Assembly (NCBI GenBank): GCA_028564925.1
Contig: CM053027.1
Span: 244,615,649-244,679,648, forward strand
Length of the DNA: 64,000 bases
DNA from: Lithobates sylvaticus
Taxonomy: Eukaryota > Chordata > Amphibia > Anura > Ranidae
Direction of reading: 5' to 3'
The position numbers and the translations under genes are program-made. Positions 34,851 to 45,135 of the stretch are shown in pieces. Within the stretch, counting starts at the first letter, position 1. The number at the start of each line of letters is the position of its first letter. Below the pieces are notes generated by a model. The model was not told the DNA's origin. It did no database searches and worked only from the letters and a program-made list of their open reading frames with translations.

Positions 34851-35521
34851 CTCTTTGCTGCTTTAAATGAGAAGTATGGGATAGGTTAGATAACTAGCAC
34901 ATATTACCATCATCACAATTCATCTGTTCTTTCTTTCCTAGCTCATTTTGTTTTTTCAACATGTATACTTAATCTTTCCTGTAGCTCCCAATAACGGTCT
35001 ATTTGGTGTTTGAAAGTTCAGAGGAGGTGTATGCAACCTCAGCAATCCACCTCCTGTCTCTGTCCCTCCTCCCCTGGGAGATGTGGCAGAGGTTCCTGCA
35101 CAGACACACATCCAAGCATCAAGTTAGAGCAAGCATGTTCATCACATGGATCTGTTTCCATACTAATATGACCTCAAACAGGAAACAGACATGTCTGTAT
35201 CTGGAAGGTGTTAGGGAGGGCTACCTCCTTCTTTCCCTCCCCAATTTCAATTGCATTCCCCCACCTTCCTTCTGTGGACACTGGAATATGCACTGTGTAC
35301 ACAGAGAAATAGCCTAGAGCTGCCTACTGTTTACACAGACAAAGCCTCAATATGCCCACTGCTCATACAAAGTGTCTGCATGTGCACACTGTGTTTTACA
35401 GTCAGCCTCAATCTCTAGACTGTATAGCTGCCTGCTATGCTTGCTGCAGCTCCTAGATCGGAACCAGATCAGAAAGTCTTGTACAGAATACAAGGAAGCT
35501 ATACAATCGCTATACAGTCTA
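34851..35521. other. No recognisable feature
   Basis: No coding, repeat or element structure could be supported. A weak periodicity of GCACACTG/GCCYACTG words occurs near 35290-35400. Confidence 0.3.
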
Positions 35522-35905
35522 TAGGATCAGTATGGCACATGGAAGGCAGGATGGATTGATCACTATGGCACACGGAAGGCAGGAAGGATGGATCACTATG
35601 GCACACAGAAGGCAGGAAGGATGGATCACTATGGAACATGGAAGGCAGGAAGGATTGAACACTATGACAAATGGAAGGCAGTAAGAAGGATCAATATGCC
35701 ACATGGAAGGCAGGAAGGATGGATCACTATGGCACATGGAAAGTAGGAAGGAAGGATCACTATGGTACATGGAAGGCAGGAAGGATGGATCGCTATGGCA
35801 AATGGAAGGCAGTAAGAAGGATCACTAAGGCAAATGGAAGGTAGGAAGGATCACTATGGCACATGGAAGGCAGCAAGGATGGATCGCTATGGCACATGGA
35901 AAGAT
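35522..35905. repeat. ~34-bp minisatellite (GGATCACTATGGCACATGGA)
   Basis: About 11 tandem units of the form GGATCACTATGGCACATGGA-AGGCAGGAA. It directly precedes the endonuclease part of LINE-1, so it may be the tandemly repeated 5' UTR of that LINE or an unrelated array. Confidence 0.85.
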
Positions 35906-36785
35906 AGTCCGCAATGAACATATTCCAGAGGGTAGTATTGGGGGCATTAGTGGTAGGTTGACTAAAGCACATAAACCCAAGGTAAGTATAGTAACAAGTT
36001 CTATCTGCAATCTAAGAACACCCACTAAGAGGACAGGATCCACCCGGTCTAAACTACGTGGCATGTTCACCAATGCCAAGAGCCTGGCAGACAAGATGGG
36101 TGAACTAGAGATACTGTTGAATAAAGAGGATTTCGATTTTGTGGGAATTTCAGAGACCTGGTTCAACAGTTCTCATGATTGGCTGGCAACCATTCAAGGG
36201 TATTCCCTTTATCGCAGGGATAGAGAGGGTAAAAAAATGGGAGGGGTATGCCTATATATCAAGAATAATGTACAAGTTAATGTGAGAGATGACATCAATA
36301 GCGCTCCAAAGTGATGAAGCTAAGGAGAAAATAATACTTGGAGTATGCTATAGGCCCCCTAACCTGAGGAAGGAGGGGAGATGGACCTCCTATCACAATT
36401 TGGATTAGCAGCAAGGATGGGAAGTGTTATCATAATGAGGGATTTTAATTATCCAGACATAGACTGGGCTGAGGGAACCATGCATTCGTCTAAGCCTTGC
36501 CAGTTCCTAAATGTCTTGCAGGACAATTCATGGGTCAGATGGTAGATGCACCAACTAGAAACAGGGCGTTACTAGATCTACTGATTACCAACAATACAGA
36601 CCTGATCACGCATGTGGAAATATGGGGCAATTTAGAAAACAGCGATCACAGGTCAATTGGCTTCAGTATAAATCACGCAAATGAGAAACACAAGGGGAAC
36701 ACAAAGACACTGAATTTCAAAAGAGCCAACTTCCTTAAACTACGAACCTTGCTAGAAGATATAAATTGGGATAAAATCTTACAAA
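35906..36785 (+). pseudogene. LINE-1 (L2/CR1 type), AP endonuclease domain
   Basis: The frame around 35906-36314 shows KLRGMFTNAKSLADKMGELE, FDFVGISETWFNSSHDW and YSLYRRDREGKKMGGVCLYI, the N-terminal half of an L2/CR1 endonuclease. After frame changes it continues with RDFNYPDIDWAEG (near 36.45 kb) and then LLDLLITNNTDLITHVEIWG and NSDHRSIGFSI (36.57-36.67 kb). It stops at the hAT-1 insertion; the next codons of the same LINE resume at 49509. At least two frame changes are present. Confidence 0.8.
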
Positions 36786-36939
36786 CAGGGATGGGCCCGG
36801 TGTTCGATTCGAACCCACGTTCGAATCGAGCACCGGGCATTCGCCCGCTCGGCGAGCCCAGAACTATTTGGGACGACGTTCGCATCACATTCGTGTGATG
36901 CGAGCGGCCCGCAATGCATTGCGCCAGGTGCAGTGCATT

Positions 36940-37055
36940 GCTGGCTGATGATTGGCCAAGCATGCACTGTGACCCCGCATGCTTGGCCAATCACAGCGCC
37001 GGCAGCGAGGAGAGCAATAATTGGCTACAGGCAGGACGCCTGTAGCCAATTATAG
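36940..37055. repeat. Two hairpins near the hAT-1 left end
   Basis: GATTGGCCAAGCATGC (36951-36966) pairs with GCATGCTTGGCCAATC (36978-36993). TAATTGGCTACAGGC (37019-37033) pairs with GCCTGTAGCCAATTA (37039-37053). Such subterminal inverted repeats are plausible transposase-binding or foldback regions. Confidence 0.7.
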
Positions 37056-37083
37056 CTCAGGGGCTTTAGTACACGCCCCACTG

Positions 37084-37092
37084 TATAAAAGG
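37084..37092 (+). promoter_or_regulatory. TATA box of the hAT-1 transposase
   Basis: TATAAAAGG followed by a GC-rich initiator-like region lies about 1 kb upstream of the transposase start codon at 38130. It is the best TATA match in the element and on the coding strand. Confidence 0.5.
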
Positions 37093-37299
37093 CCGCCTCA
37101 CCGTCGGCCTAGTGCACATGTGTTCCGGCTTTGATTCTGAATAGGCAGACTGCTTATGCTGATGCTGATGCTGATTCATTATCATTACTACTGAAGTGAA
37201 TACTGATCATTAGAGAATATATATATTCATTCTGCTGATTGCACTGCTGCTGAGTGGTGACATTATCTGCTGCTGAGTCTAACTGCTTTGATTCTGGGG

Positions 37300-38075
37300 A
37301 TTAGTCTGGTGTGTGCGTGCTGTTAGTACAGCATTGAAGTAGCACCCTCTGTCCTATGCTGTTAGTACAGCATTGCAGTATAACCTTCTGTCCTATTGTG
37401 ATCTAAGGCAGGCAGGGATTTATAGGAGCTAGTGTGTGTGTCAGTACACATAAAACCACCTCAGTCACTATATCTGCTATAAGGCCCAGTTGTTGTCATT
37501 GAAGGCAGCCAGGCATCTCCAGGAGCTAGCTAGCTTGTGTGTGTGTGTGTGCTCTGTTAGTACATCACACATAAAACCACCTCAGCCTCTGTATCTGCTC
37601 TAAGGCCCAGTTGTTGTCATATAAGGCAGTCTCTATCTGCCGCAAGGCCCAGTTGTTGTCATCAAAGGCAGCCAGGCATCTCCAGGAGCTAGCTAGCTTG
37701 TGTGTGCTCTGTTAGTACATCACACATAAAACCACCTCAGCCTCTGTATCTGCTCTAAGGCCCAGATGTTGTCATATAAGGCAGTCTCTATCTGCCGTAA
37801 GGCCCAGTTGTTGTCATCAAAGGCAGCCAGGCATCTCCAGGAGCTAGCTAGCTTGTGTGTGTGTTCTGTTAGTACATCACACATAAAACCACCTCAGCCT
37901 CTGTATCTGCTCTAAGGCCCAGTTGTTGTCATATAAGGCATTCTCTATCTGCCGTAAGGCCCAGTTGTTGTCATATAAGGCAGTCTCTATCTGCCGTAAG
38001 GCCCAGTTGTTGTCATCTAAGGCAGCCTCTATCTGCCGTAAGGCCCTGTTGCTGTCATCTAAGGCAGCCATCTGC
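37300..38075. repeat. Tandem array in the hAT-1 5' leader
   Basis: Repeated units centre on TAAGGCCCAGTTGTTGTCAT followed by AWAAGGCAG. Near 37960-38060 the period is about 42 bp; near 37480-37960 a larger unit of roughly 160-190 bp (CAGGAGCTAGCTAGCTTGTG ... ACATCACACATAAAACCACC) is repeated three times. Confidence 0.85.
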
Positions 38076-38129
38076 AGGAGTTAGTGTGTGTGCTGTGTGA
38101 CTCCAGCACAATATACACTACCCACTACA

Positions 38130-38929
38130 ATGCCTGTAAGACCGCCAAGAAGAGGCAGACCATCGCGAGGCAAGAACACAGGGCAAGCAGGCTCTGTTTC
38201 TAGAGACAACAGTGCTGGTCGTGGACGTGGACGTGGTCGTTCATCATCATCATCACGTGGCCATGGGACACGCTTGTCCTTGTTTTCGGCAGCTGGACAT
38301 GTTGAGCCGCATCATGCCGAAGGCTTGGTAGAATGGATGACCAAGCCCTCCTCATCCTCCTTATCCTCTCTCACCCAGGCTCAGGGTACTGGCAGAGCAG
38401 CTGCCAACGCGTACTCAATGGCATCATCAGGCACCCCTTCCCTAGACCCACCATGTCCTCCTGAGGAGTCCCCCGAACTGTTTGAGCACAGTGTTGGGTA
38501 CATGCTCCAGGAGGATGCCCAACGTTTTGAAGGCTCGGATGAGGATACCCAGCTAGAGAAAGGCAGTAGCGTGCGCGCAGAGAGAGGGGATGCTAAAGGA
38601 CAGCAATCTGGCAGTCATGTTCCACCAGCTGCAGCTTACTGCCAGGTTTGCTCCAGTGGTGAAGAGGGAGGGGATGATGAGGTCACTGACTCCACGTGGG
38701 TGACTGAAGGGAGAGAGGAGGAGGAGGAGGAGGTAGAGGCGGCGGCACATGTCCAATGAGGCAGGATGCCCTCCGGAGGCCAGCTAGAGGTCTGCACACC
38801 AACTGAATCACACCGCAGAGCTCCGCCTGTGCAGGGCGCTGCCTCTGCACGTTATCACAAAAGTTCTTTGGTGTGGGCTGTTTTTGAGACGAGTGCATCA
38901 GATCGCACCACTGCTATTTGCAACATATG
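38130..38929 (+). pseudogene. hAT-1 transposase, N-terminal part up to the zinc finger
   Basis: The start ATG at 38130 (MPVRPPRRGRPSRGKN) is chosen by similarity to the Arg/Gly-rich start of hAT-2. The segment is Ser/Glu-rich and acidic, with a GRGRGRGRSSSSS stretch, as in hAT-2. An in-frame TGA at 38757 interrupts it unless an intron removes it. In the same frame downstream the BED zinc finger begins (SLVWAVFETSASDRTTAICN). The frame is cut by the Gypsy insertion at 38930, just after the CxxC pair CNIC. Confidence 0.75.
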
Positions 38930-39888
38930 TGTCACGTACCTTAAGGCAGAGCCCGCATTGCAGGGAGCGGCCCCTCGTAAACCCCTGGTTCGAGAACCCC
39001 TGATAGGGAAGACAGGAGCACAGGGGAGCACAAGTGCCTGGCTGGTAAGCTGGGTAGAGGGCTGGAGATCTGTGCAGACGGGAACCAGGAGATATCCTGT
39101 AGTCCAGCGGCAGGAAGCAAACAGGTAATGTGCAGCAGACACAAGGAGGTGTCCTGTAGTCCAGCAGCAGGAAGCAAGCAGGTAATGTGCAGCAGACACA
39201 AGGAGGTGTCCTGTAGTCCAGCAGCAGGAAGCAAGCAGGTAATGTGCAGCAGACACAAGGAGGTGTCCTGTAGTCCAGCAGCAGGAAGCAAGCAGGCAAT
39301 GTGCAGCAGACACAAGGAGGTGTCCTGTAGTCCAGCAGCAGGAAGCAAGCAGGTAATGTGCAGCAGACACAAGGAGGTGTCCTGTAGTCCAGCAGCAGGA
39401 AGCAAGCAGGTAATGTGCAGGCGGGTCTCAGGCAGGCAGGGTCGAACACAGACGGGCAGATCAGGTACAAGGGAGCATCCAAAGGGGTATTCAAAGTCCA
39501 GAACCGGGATCGGGGCAGGCAGAAGTCAGAAGAGTCAGAGACAAGCCAAGTTTCAGCAGGGATTAGGTGAATCAGGTTTTGCAGGTAAACAGAGCACATA
39601 CAGGAAACGCTGTTGATCGGGCAGCAAGGCAACAGGGTCTGGGTTCAGCTTAAATAGCGCTCTTGGCGCCAAACAGCGTCAAGGCTGCCGCGTGCACGCT
39701 CCCGCGCGCGCCCGGCGCCGCGCGTGCACGTGCGTGTTCCCGTGCGCGCTCGTGCGCGCTCCTGCGCGTCCGTGCGCGCTGACAGTCGCGCCATTGCGCA
39801 TGTGTGGGCGCAGCAGGCCCGTTCTGAGCTGGGGGATCCTTCTCCTCCTGGGGATGTTGGGACGCCCGCTAGAGGGGCTTTCCTGACA
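38930..39888 (-). repeat. 3' LTR of Gypsy-1
   Basis: About 959 bp, matching 44179-45135 with few differences. It includes six tandem copies of a 57-bp unit (about 39066-39420, GTGCAGCAGACACAAGGAGG...) and a CpG- and GCGC-rich block (39690-39800). Confidence 0.9.
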
Positions 39889-42769
39889 TTGCCCCCCTCC
39901 AATGGGCAGCCTCCGGATGCCCAACTGGGCCCACTTACTTGGATTGGCTCTCTTGAAGGCCGAAATTAACCTCTGGGCATGGATGTTAGCCTCTGGCTCC
40001 CAAGAATTCTCTTCCGGCCTGTAGCCCTTCCACTTTACAAGGTATTGAACCTGGCCATATCTCTTCCTGCAGTCCACAATAGTTTCTACTTCAAATTCCT
40101 CCTCGCCATTGATAAACACAGGTTCAGGAGGGCCGGTGTTCCGGCTGGCAAAGGGATCCGGAGTTGAAGGTTTTAGGAGGGCAACGTGGAAAACTGGGTG
40201 GATTCTGAATGAGTCAGGCAGTTTTAACTCGTAGGCCACATTATTGATCTTTCTAGTTACAGGGAAAGGACCCACAACTTTGGCCCCAACTTCTTGGAAG
40301 GACACGCCAGTTTCAGGTTTTGAGTGGACAGCCAAACCAAGTCTCCCGGCTTTAGGTTGAGGTCCCCTCTCCTCCTCTTGTCAAATATCGCCTTGTTTCG
40401 TTCCTGAGTCTTCAGTATTGTCTCCTGAAGTAACTTGTTATTGTTGCTGAAAAAGTTCAGGGTTTCCTGGGCTGCTGGCACGGAGCACTCTGGGATGCTG
40501 TTGGACAAGAACAGGGGGTGAAACCCGTAATTTGAAAAAAATGGAGACTGGTTGGTTGCAGAATGAACAGAGTTATTGTATGCAAACTCGGCAAGAGGTA
40601 GGAGGGGGACCCAGTTATCTTGAGAAAAACATGAGTAGCATCGCAGGTACTGTTCCAGGGTCTGGTTGGTACGTTCGGTCTGACCGTTGGTCTGGGGATG
40701 GTAAGCGGAGGAGAATAGGAGGTTGATCTTCAGGGCCGCACATAATGCCCTCCAGAACCTGGATGTAAATTGCACCCCTCGGTCAGATACGATATTGGCG
40801 GGGATTCCGTGGAGCCTTACAATCTCCTTAATGAAGACTCTTGCGGTCTCAGGAGCTGAGGGAGTGCCTTTCATGGGTAAGAAGTGGGCCATCTTGGAGA
40901 ACCTGTCTACCACCACAAAAATGGTCGTGAAGTCTTCAGAAGGGGGCAATTCGACAATGAAGTCCATGGAGATCATCCTCCATGGCTTCTCCGGGACTGG
41001 AAGGGGGTTCAACAAGCCCCAGGCTCTTGTCTTGCTGCCCTTATTCTCGTTACACGTGGTACATGACTCGACGTATGCCCTGCAGTCCTTCAGAAGGTTG
41101 GGCCACCAAAAGGTGCGCAGGAGAAGATCAGCGGTCTTGCGGGCACCAAAGTGGCCAGCCAATTTGTGGTCGTGGCAGGATTTCAGGGCGGCCACCCATG
41201 ACTGTTGAGGAACGAAGATCTTCTCCTCATGCCACAGCAGACCGTCTCTAGGCTGCAAGGAACTGCCCGGCTGGTGAGGGATCAAAGCGGAGGCCTGTTT
41301 AATTTCAGATAGGAGATCCTCATGCAGGAGAAGGAAGTTACCTGGGGTAAGTATGGTGTCTGGAGGTGGCGGAACTGTGGACTCACTGAACATTCGTGAT
41401 AGAGCATCAGGTTTGGTATTCTTGGATCCTGGCCTGAAGGTGATGTGAAATGAAAATCTTGTGAAGAAAAGTGCCCATCTAGCCTGGCGGGGTCTCAACC
41501 TCTTGGCTACTTTTAAGTATTCTAGATTCTTATGATCCGTGTAGACCAGGATAGGATGGGCGGCTCCTTCCAGGAGATAACGCCACTCCTCGAGCGCGGC
41601 CTTGATGGCCAATAGCTCTCTGTCCCCGACATCGTAATTTCTCTCTGCTTCGGACAGCTTACGGGAGAAAAAAGCCACCGGGTGGAGGAGCGCCTTAGGG
41701 CCTTGTCTTTGGGAGAGGACTGCCCCTACCGCCACTTCAGAGGCGTCGACCTCCAAGATGTAAGGGAGTGCGGGATCCGGTGTTTCAAGACAGAGGCCGA
41801 CACGAACTGGTCCTTTAATGTTGAAAAGGCAGATTGAGCTTCAGGAGACCACTGGAACTTGGTACCTTGCTTGGTCAGTCTCGTGATGGGGGCAATGATG
41901 TTGGAAAACCCCTTAATAAATTTGCGATAGAAATTCGCGAAACCTACGAACCGCTGAATTCCCTTCTTGTCCGTGGGGGCAGGCCAATCCAAGATGGCAG
42001 ACACCTTTTGCGGATCCATCTTAATCCCATCCACTGAAATGACCAAGCCTAAGAACTGGATACTTTGACGTTCGAACTCGCACTTTTCAGGCTTCGCATA
42101 CAGGCCATGCTGGCGAAGACGGGTCAAGACCTTCCTGACGTGTTCCCTGTGAGTAGGCAGAGAGGGAGAGAAAATCAAGATGTCATCCAAGTAGACAATA
42201 ACAAATAATTCAAGGTAATCTCTAAAAATGTCATTTACAAAATGTTGGAATGTAGCAGGGGCGTTGCAGAGCCCAAATGGCATCACCAGGTATTCGAAGT
42301 GTCCGAAGCGGGTGCGAAAGGCAGTCTTCCATTCGTCCCCGCTTCGGATACGGACCAGGTTATATGCCCCACGGAGATCTAATTTGGTAAACACCACAGC
42401 TGTACCAAGCCTCTGGAAAAGTTCCGGTACCAGGGGCAGAGGGTACCGGTTCTTAATTGTAATTTTGTTCAAGTCCCGGTAATCTACGCAGGGGCGTAGA
42501 GAGTGGTCCTTCTTCTCCACGAAGAAAATCCCTGCTCCGGCTGGGGAGGTAGAAGGTTGTATAAACCCCTTTCGCAGGTTATCATCGATGTATGCTTTGA
42601 GAGTCTCCAACTCCAGTCCCGTTAAGGGGAAGATTTCTGCACCTGGTAGAAGTTCAATTGGGCAGTCATAGGGCCTGTGTGGAGGGAGTGTCTCTGCCCA
42701 TTTTTTGACTGAACATGTCCAAAAAGCTGTGGTATTCTTCCGGGACAGCCCTACGGGCCTCAACCTCAA
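39889..42769 (-). pseudogene. Gypsy-1 pol region (RT, RNase H, integrase, chromodomain)
   Basis: Right to left: reverse transcriptase ([14 protein letters not shown]), RNase H (LLAIKAALEEWRYLLEG), a zinc-binding integrase N-terminus and core (MDFIVELPPSEDF; SSAYHPQTNGQTERTNQTLE), and a chromodomain (YLVKWKGYRPEENSWEP) near 40.0 kb. Chromodomains of chromoviruses are thought to target integration to particular chromatin. All expected parts are present; the region has about two or three breaks. Confidence 0.85.
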
Positions 42770-44165
42770 CCTCTAGACAGAGCAGCGAGGGTGAGACGTT
42801 GGTGGTCCCTTGCAGGCAGTGCTGACAGCAGTAGGGGGAGAGGAAGCTGATACTCCCAGTGGGCCAGTCGATTTGAGGATTATGGGCCTTGAGCCAGGGT
42901 ATGCCCAGGATGACAGGGAACAGAGGGGACTCAATGATGTCCAGGCAGAGTAGTTCACTGTGGTTACCCGCAATGGTAGCGTGTAGAGGAACCGTCTCTT
43001 GGGTCACAGGTCCAGATCTGATAGCCGACCCATCGGCTAGATGTACCGACAGTCCTCTGGCTCTGGGACGTAAAGGAACTCGAAACTTGCTGGCAAATGT
43101 CTGGTCCATGAACCCACTACAGGCTCCAGAGTCAATTATGGCGGGGACCAGAGTATTCCCTCCTGGGAGCTGTAGGGAAAGGGAAACAGTCAGGTGAGAA
43201 GCATTATTAAGTACTGCAGGCAGAACAGCGGAAAACAGAGAGGAGTGCTTACAGAACTTTGCGGGACAGGCCCTCACGTAATGTCCGGGTTCCCCACAGT
43301 AGAGGCAAAGGTTCTGGATTCGCCTGCGTTGTCGCTTCTCTGTGGTCAGGGAAGGGCGAAGGACGCCCAGTTGCATAGGCTCAGAAGGTGCAGTTGCGGT
43401 GCGGCCAGACGGGTTGGGTACCCGGGGTAGCATCCACACCGGACGGGAAGGACCGGCCGTACACTCAGTCCTACGCTCCCTCAGACGCCTGTCTATCTGA
43501 GTGGACAGGTTGATCAGGTCTTCGAGAGTCTCAGGAATGCCCACTCTGGCCAACTCGTCCTTTAAAGACTCGGAGAGGCCCATACGGAATTGATGGCGCA
43601 GAGCTGCGTCACTCCAACTCGTATCGGCGCTCCAGCGCCTAAACTCGGATGCGTAGTCTTCTGCCGCCCTACGGCCCTGTTGTAGGGAAAATAATGCTGC
43701 TTCTGCAGTTGCTGCCTGTTGTGGGTCTTCATAGAGGGTGCCCATGGCCTGGAAAAAGGTGTTCAGATTGCTGAGGCATTCGTGCTTCTGTTCCACCAGG
43801 CGGTGGGCCCAGGCCTGGGGCTCCCCTTGTAGCAGGGAGACCACAAACCCCACCTTGGTGGACTCAAGGGAAAAGGTTCGGGGTTGGAGTACAAAAAAGA
43901 GTTCACAGGCGTTGCGGAATGCCCTATATCTGCTCCGGGCCCCGGAGAATCTATCCGGAGTGGGGACCTTGGGCTCAGGAGGCAGCGTAACCACCGAGGG
44001 TGCAGGTGATGCGTCGGGCGCTGTTGGGCCTGAGGTGGCTAGGGCCTGCACGCGTTCCTCTAAGCGGGAGTACCCCTCCTGTAGGGCGTTGACGGCCTGT
44101 GTCAATCCGGCCAGGTGACGGCATAAGTCCTCCATAGCCGTGGCTCCCTGCGTGGGCTCAGTCAT
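42666..44165 (-). CDS. Gypsy-1 gag-protease region
   Basis: A 499-codon open frame begins 14 bases inside the 5' LTR ([20 protein letters not shown]). It holds a predicted N-terminal coiled coil, a capsid-like retrotransposon gag domain in the first ~230 residues, a CCHC knuckle ([14 protein letters not shown]) near residue 285, and a protease motif [10 protein letters not shown] near residue 340. The product would form the element's particle and process it. It looks whole. Confidence 0.85.
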   Translation of the reverse strand: MTEPTQGATAMEDLCRHLAGLTQAVNALQEGYSRLEERVQALATSGPTAPDASPAPSVVTLPPEPKVPTPDRFSGARSRYRAFRNACELFFVLQPRTFSLESTKVGFVVSLLQGEPQAWAHRLVEQKHECLSNLNTFFQAMGTLYEDPQQAATAEAALFSLQQGRRAAEDYASEFRRWSADTSWSDAALRHQFRMGLSESLKDELARVGIPETLEDLINLSTQIDRRLRERRTECTAGPSRPVWMLPRVPNPSGRTATAPSEPMQLGVLRPSLTTEKRQRRRIQNLCLYCGEPGHYVRACPAKFCKHSSLFSAVLPAVLNNASHLTVSLSLQLPGGNTLVPAIIDSGACSGFMDQTFASKFRVPLRPRARGLSVHLADGSAIRSGPVTQETVPLHATIAGNHSELLCLDIIESPLFPVILGIPWLKAHNPQIDWPTGSISFLSPYCCQHCLQGTTNVSPSLLCLEVEVEARRAVPEEYHSFLDMFSQKMGRDTPSTQAL

Positions 44166-44178
44166 GGCTGCCCGATAC

Positions 44179-45135
44179 TATTACGTACCTTAAGGCAGAG
44201 CCCGTATTGCAGGGAGCGGCCCCTCGTAAACCCCTGGTTCGGGAACCCCTGATAGGGAAGACAGGAGCTCGGGAGCACAGGGGAGCACAAGTGCCTGGCT
44301 GGTAAGCTGGGTAGAGGGCTGGTGATCTGTGCAGACGGGAACCAGGAGGTATCCTGTAGTCCAGCGGCAGGAAGCAAACAGGTAATGTGCAGCAGACACA
44401 AGGAGGTGTCCTGTAGTCCAGCAGCAGGAAGCAAGCAGGTAATGTGCAGCAGACACAATGAGGTGTCCTGTAGTCCAGCAGCAGGAAGCAAGCAGGTAAT
44501 GTGCAGCAGACACAAGGAGGTGTCCTGTAGTCCAGCAGCAGGAAGCAAGCAGGCAATGTGCAGCAGACACAAGGAGGTGTCCTGTAGTCCAGCAGCAGGA
44601 AGCAAGCAGGTAATGTGCAGCAGACACAAGGAGGTGTCCTGTAGTGCAGCAGCAGGAAGCAAGCAGGTAATGTGCAGGCGGGTCTCAGGCAGGCAGGGTC
44701 AAACACAGACGGGCAGATCAGGTACAAGGGAGCATCCAAAGGGGTAGTCAAAGTCCAGAACCGGGATCGGGGCAGGCAGAAGTCAGAAGAGTCAGAGACA
44801 AGCCAAGTTTCAGCAGGGATCAGGTGAATCAGGTTTTGCAGGTAAACAGAGCACATACAGGAAACGCTGTTGATCGGGCAGCAAGGCAACAGGGTCTGGG
44901 TTCAGCTTAAATAGCGCTCTTGGTGCCAAACAGCGTCAAGGCGGCCGCCCGCGTGCTCCCGCGCGCACCCGGCGCCGCGCGTGCACGTGCGTGTTCCCGT
45001 GCGCGCTCGTGCGCGTCCGTGCGCGCTGACAGTCGCGCCATTGCGCATGTGTGGGTGCAGCAGGCCCGTTCTGAGCCGGGGGATCCTTCTCCTCCTGGGG
45101 ATGTTGGGACGCCCGCTGGAGGGGCTTTCCTGACA
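44179..45135 (-). repeat. 5' LTR of Gypsy-1
   Basis: About 957 bp with the same six 57-bp units in the same order (about 44320-44672), including one variant unit shared with the other LTR at the same position. The GCGC-rich block recurs at 44940-45030. The promoter is expected here but I could not place a TATA box. Confidence 0.9.

Larger units (their letters stand above)
38930..45135 (-). mobile_element. Ty3/Gypsy chromovirus-type LTR retrotransposon (Gypsy-1), nearly whole
   Basis: It is flanked by the 5-bp duplication ATATG (38925-38929, 45136-45140). Two LTRs of about 960 bp face the same way, starting TGTCAGGAAAGCC and ending GGTACGTGACA in element orientation. Between them, reading right to left, are gag, protease, reverse transcriptase, RNase H, integrase and a C-terminal chromodomain. 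A purine-rich tract abuts the inner edge of the 3' LTR near 39889-39905. It is a fossil with about two or three breaks, confined to pol. The LTRs differ little by eye, so it is young. Confidence 0.9.

Noticed and set aside
38855-39632. Cys/Leu-rich repetitive open frames in both strands of the Gypsy-1 LTR, also at 44158-44889
   Set aside because: A 57-bp tandem unit is a multiple of three, so every frame without a stop in one unit stays open. They are LTR sequence, not genes.
44920-45135. N-terminal ~72 residues preceding the hAT-1 transposase frame
   Set aside because: This stretch is Gypsy-1 LTR read in frame by chance; hAT-1 similarity starts only after the TSD at 45136.
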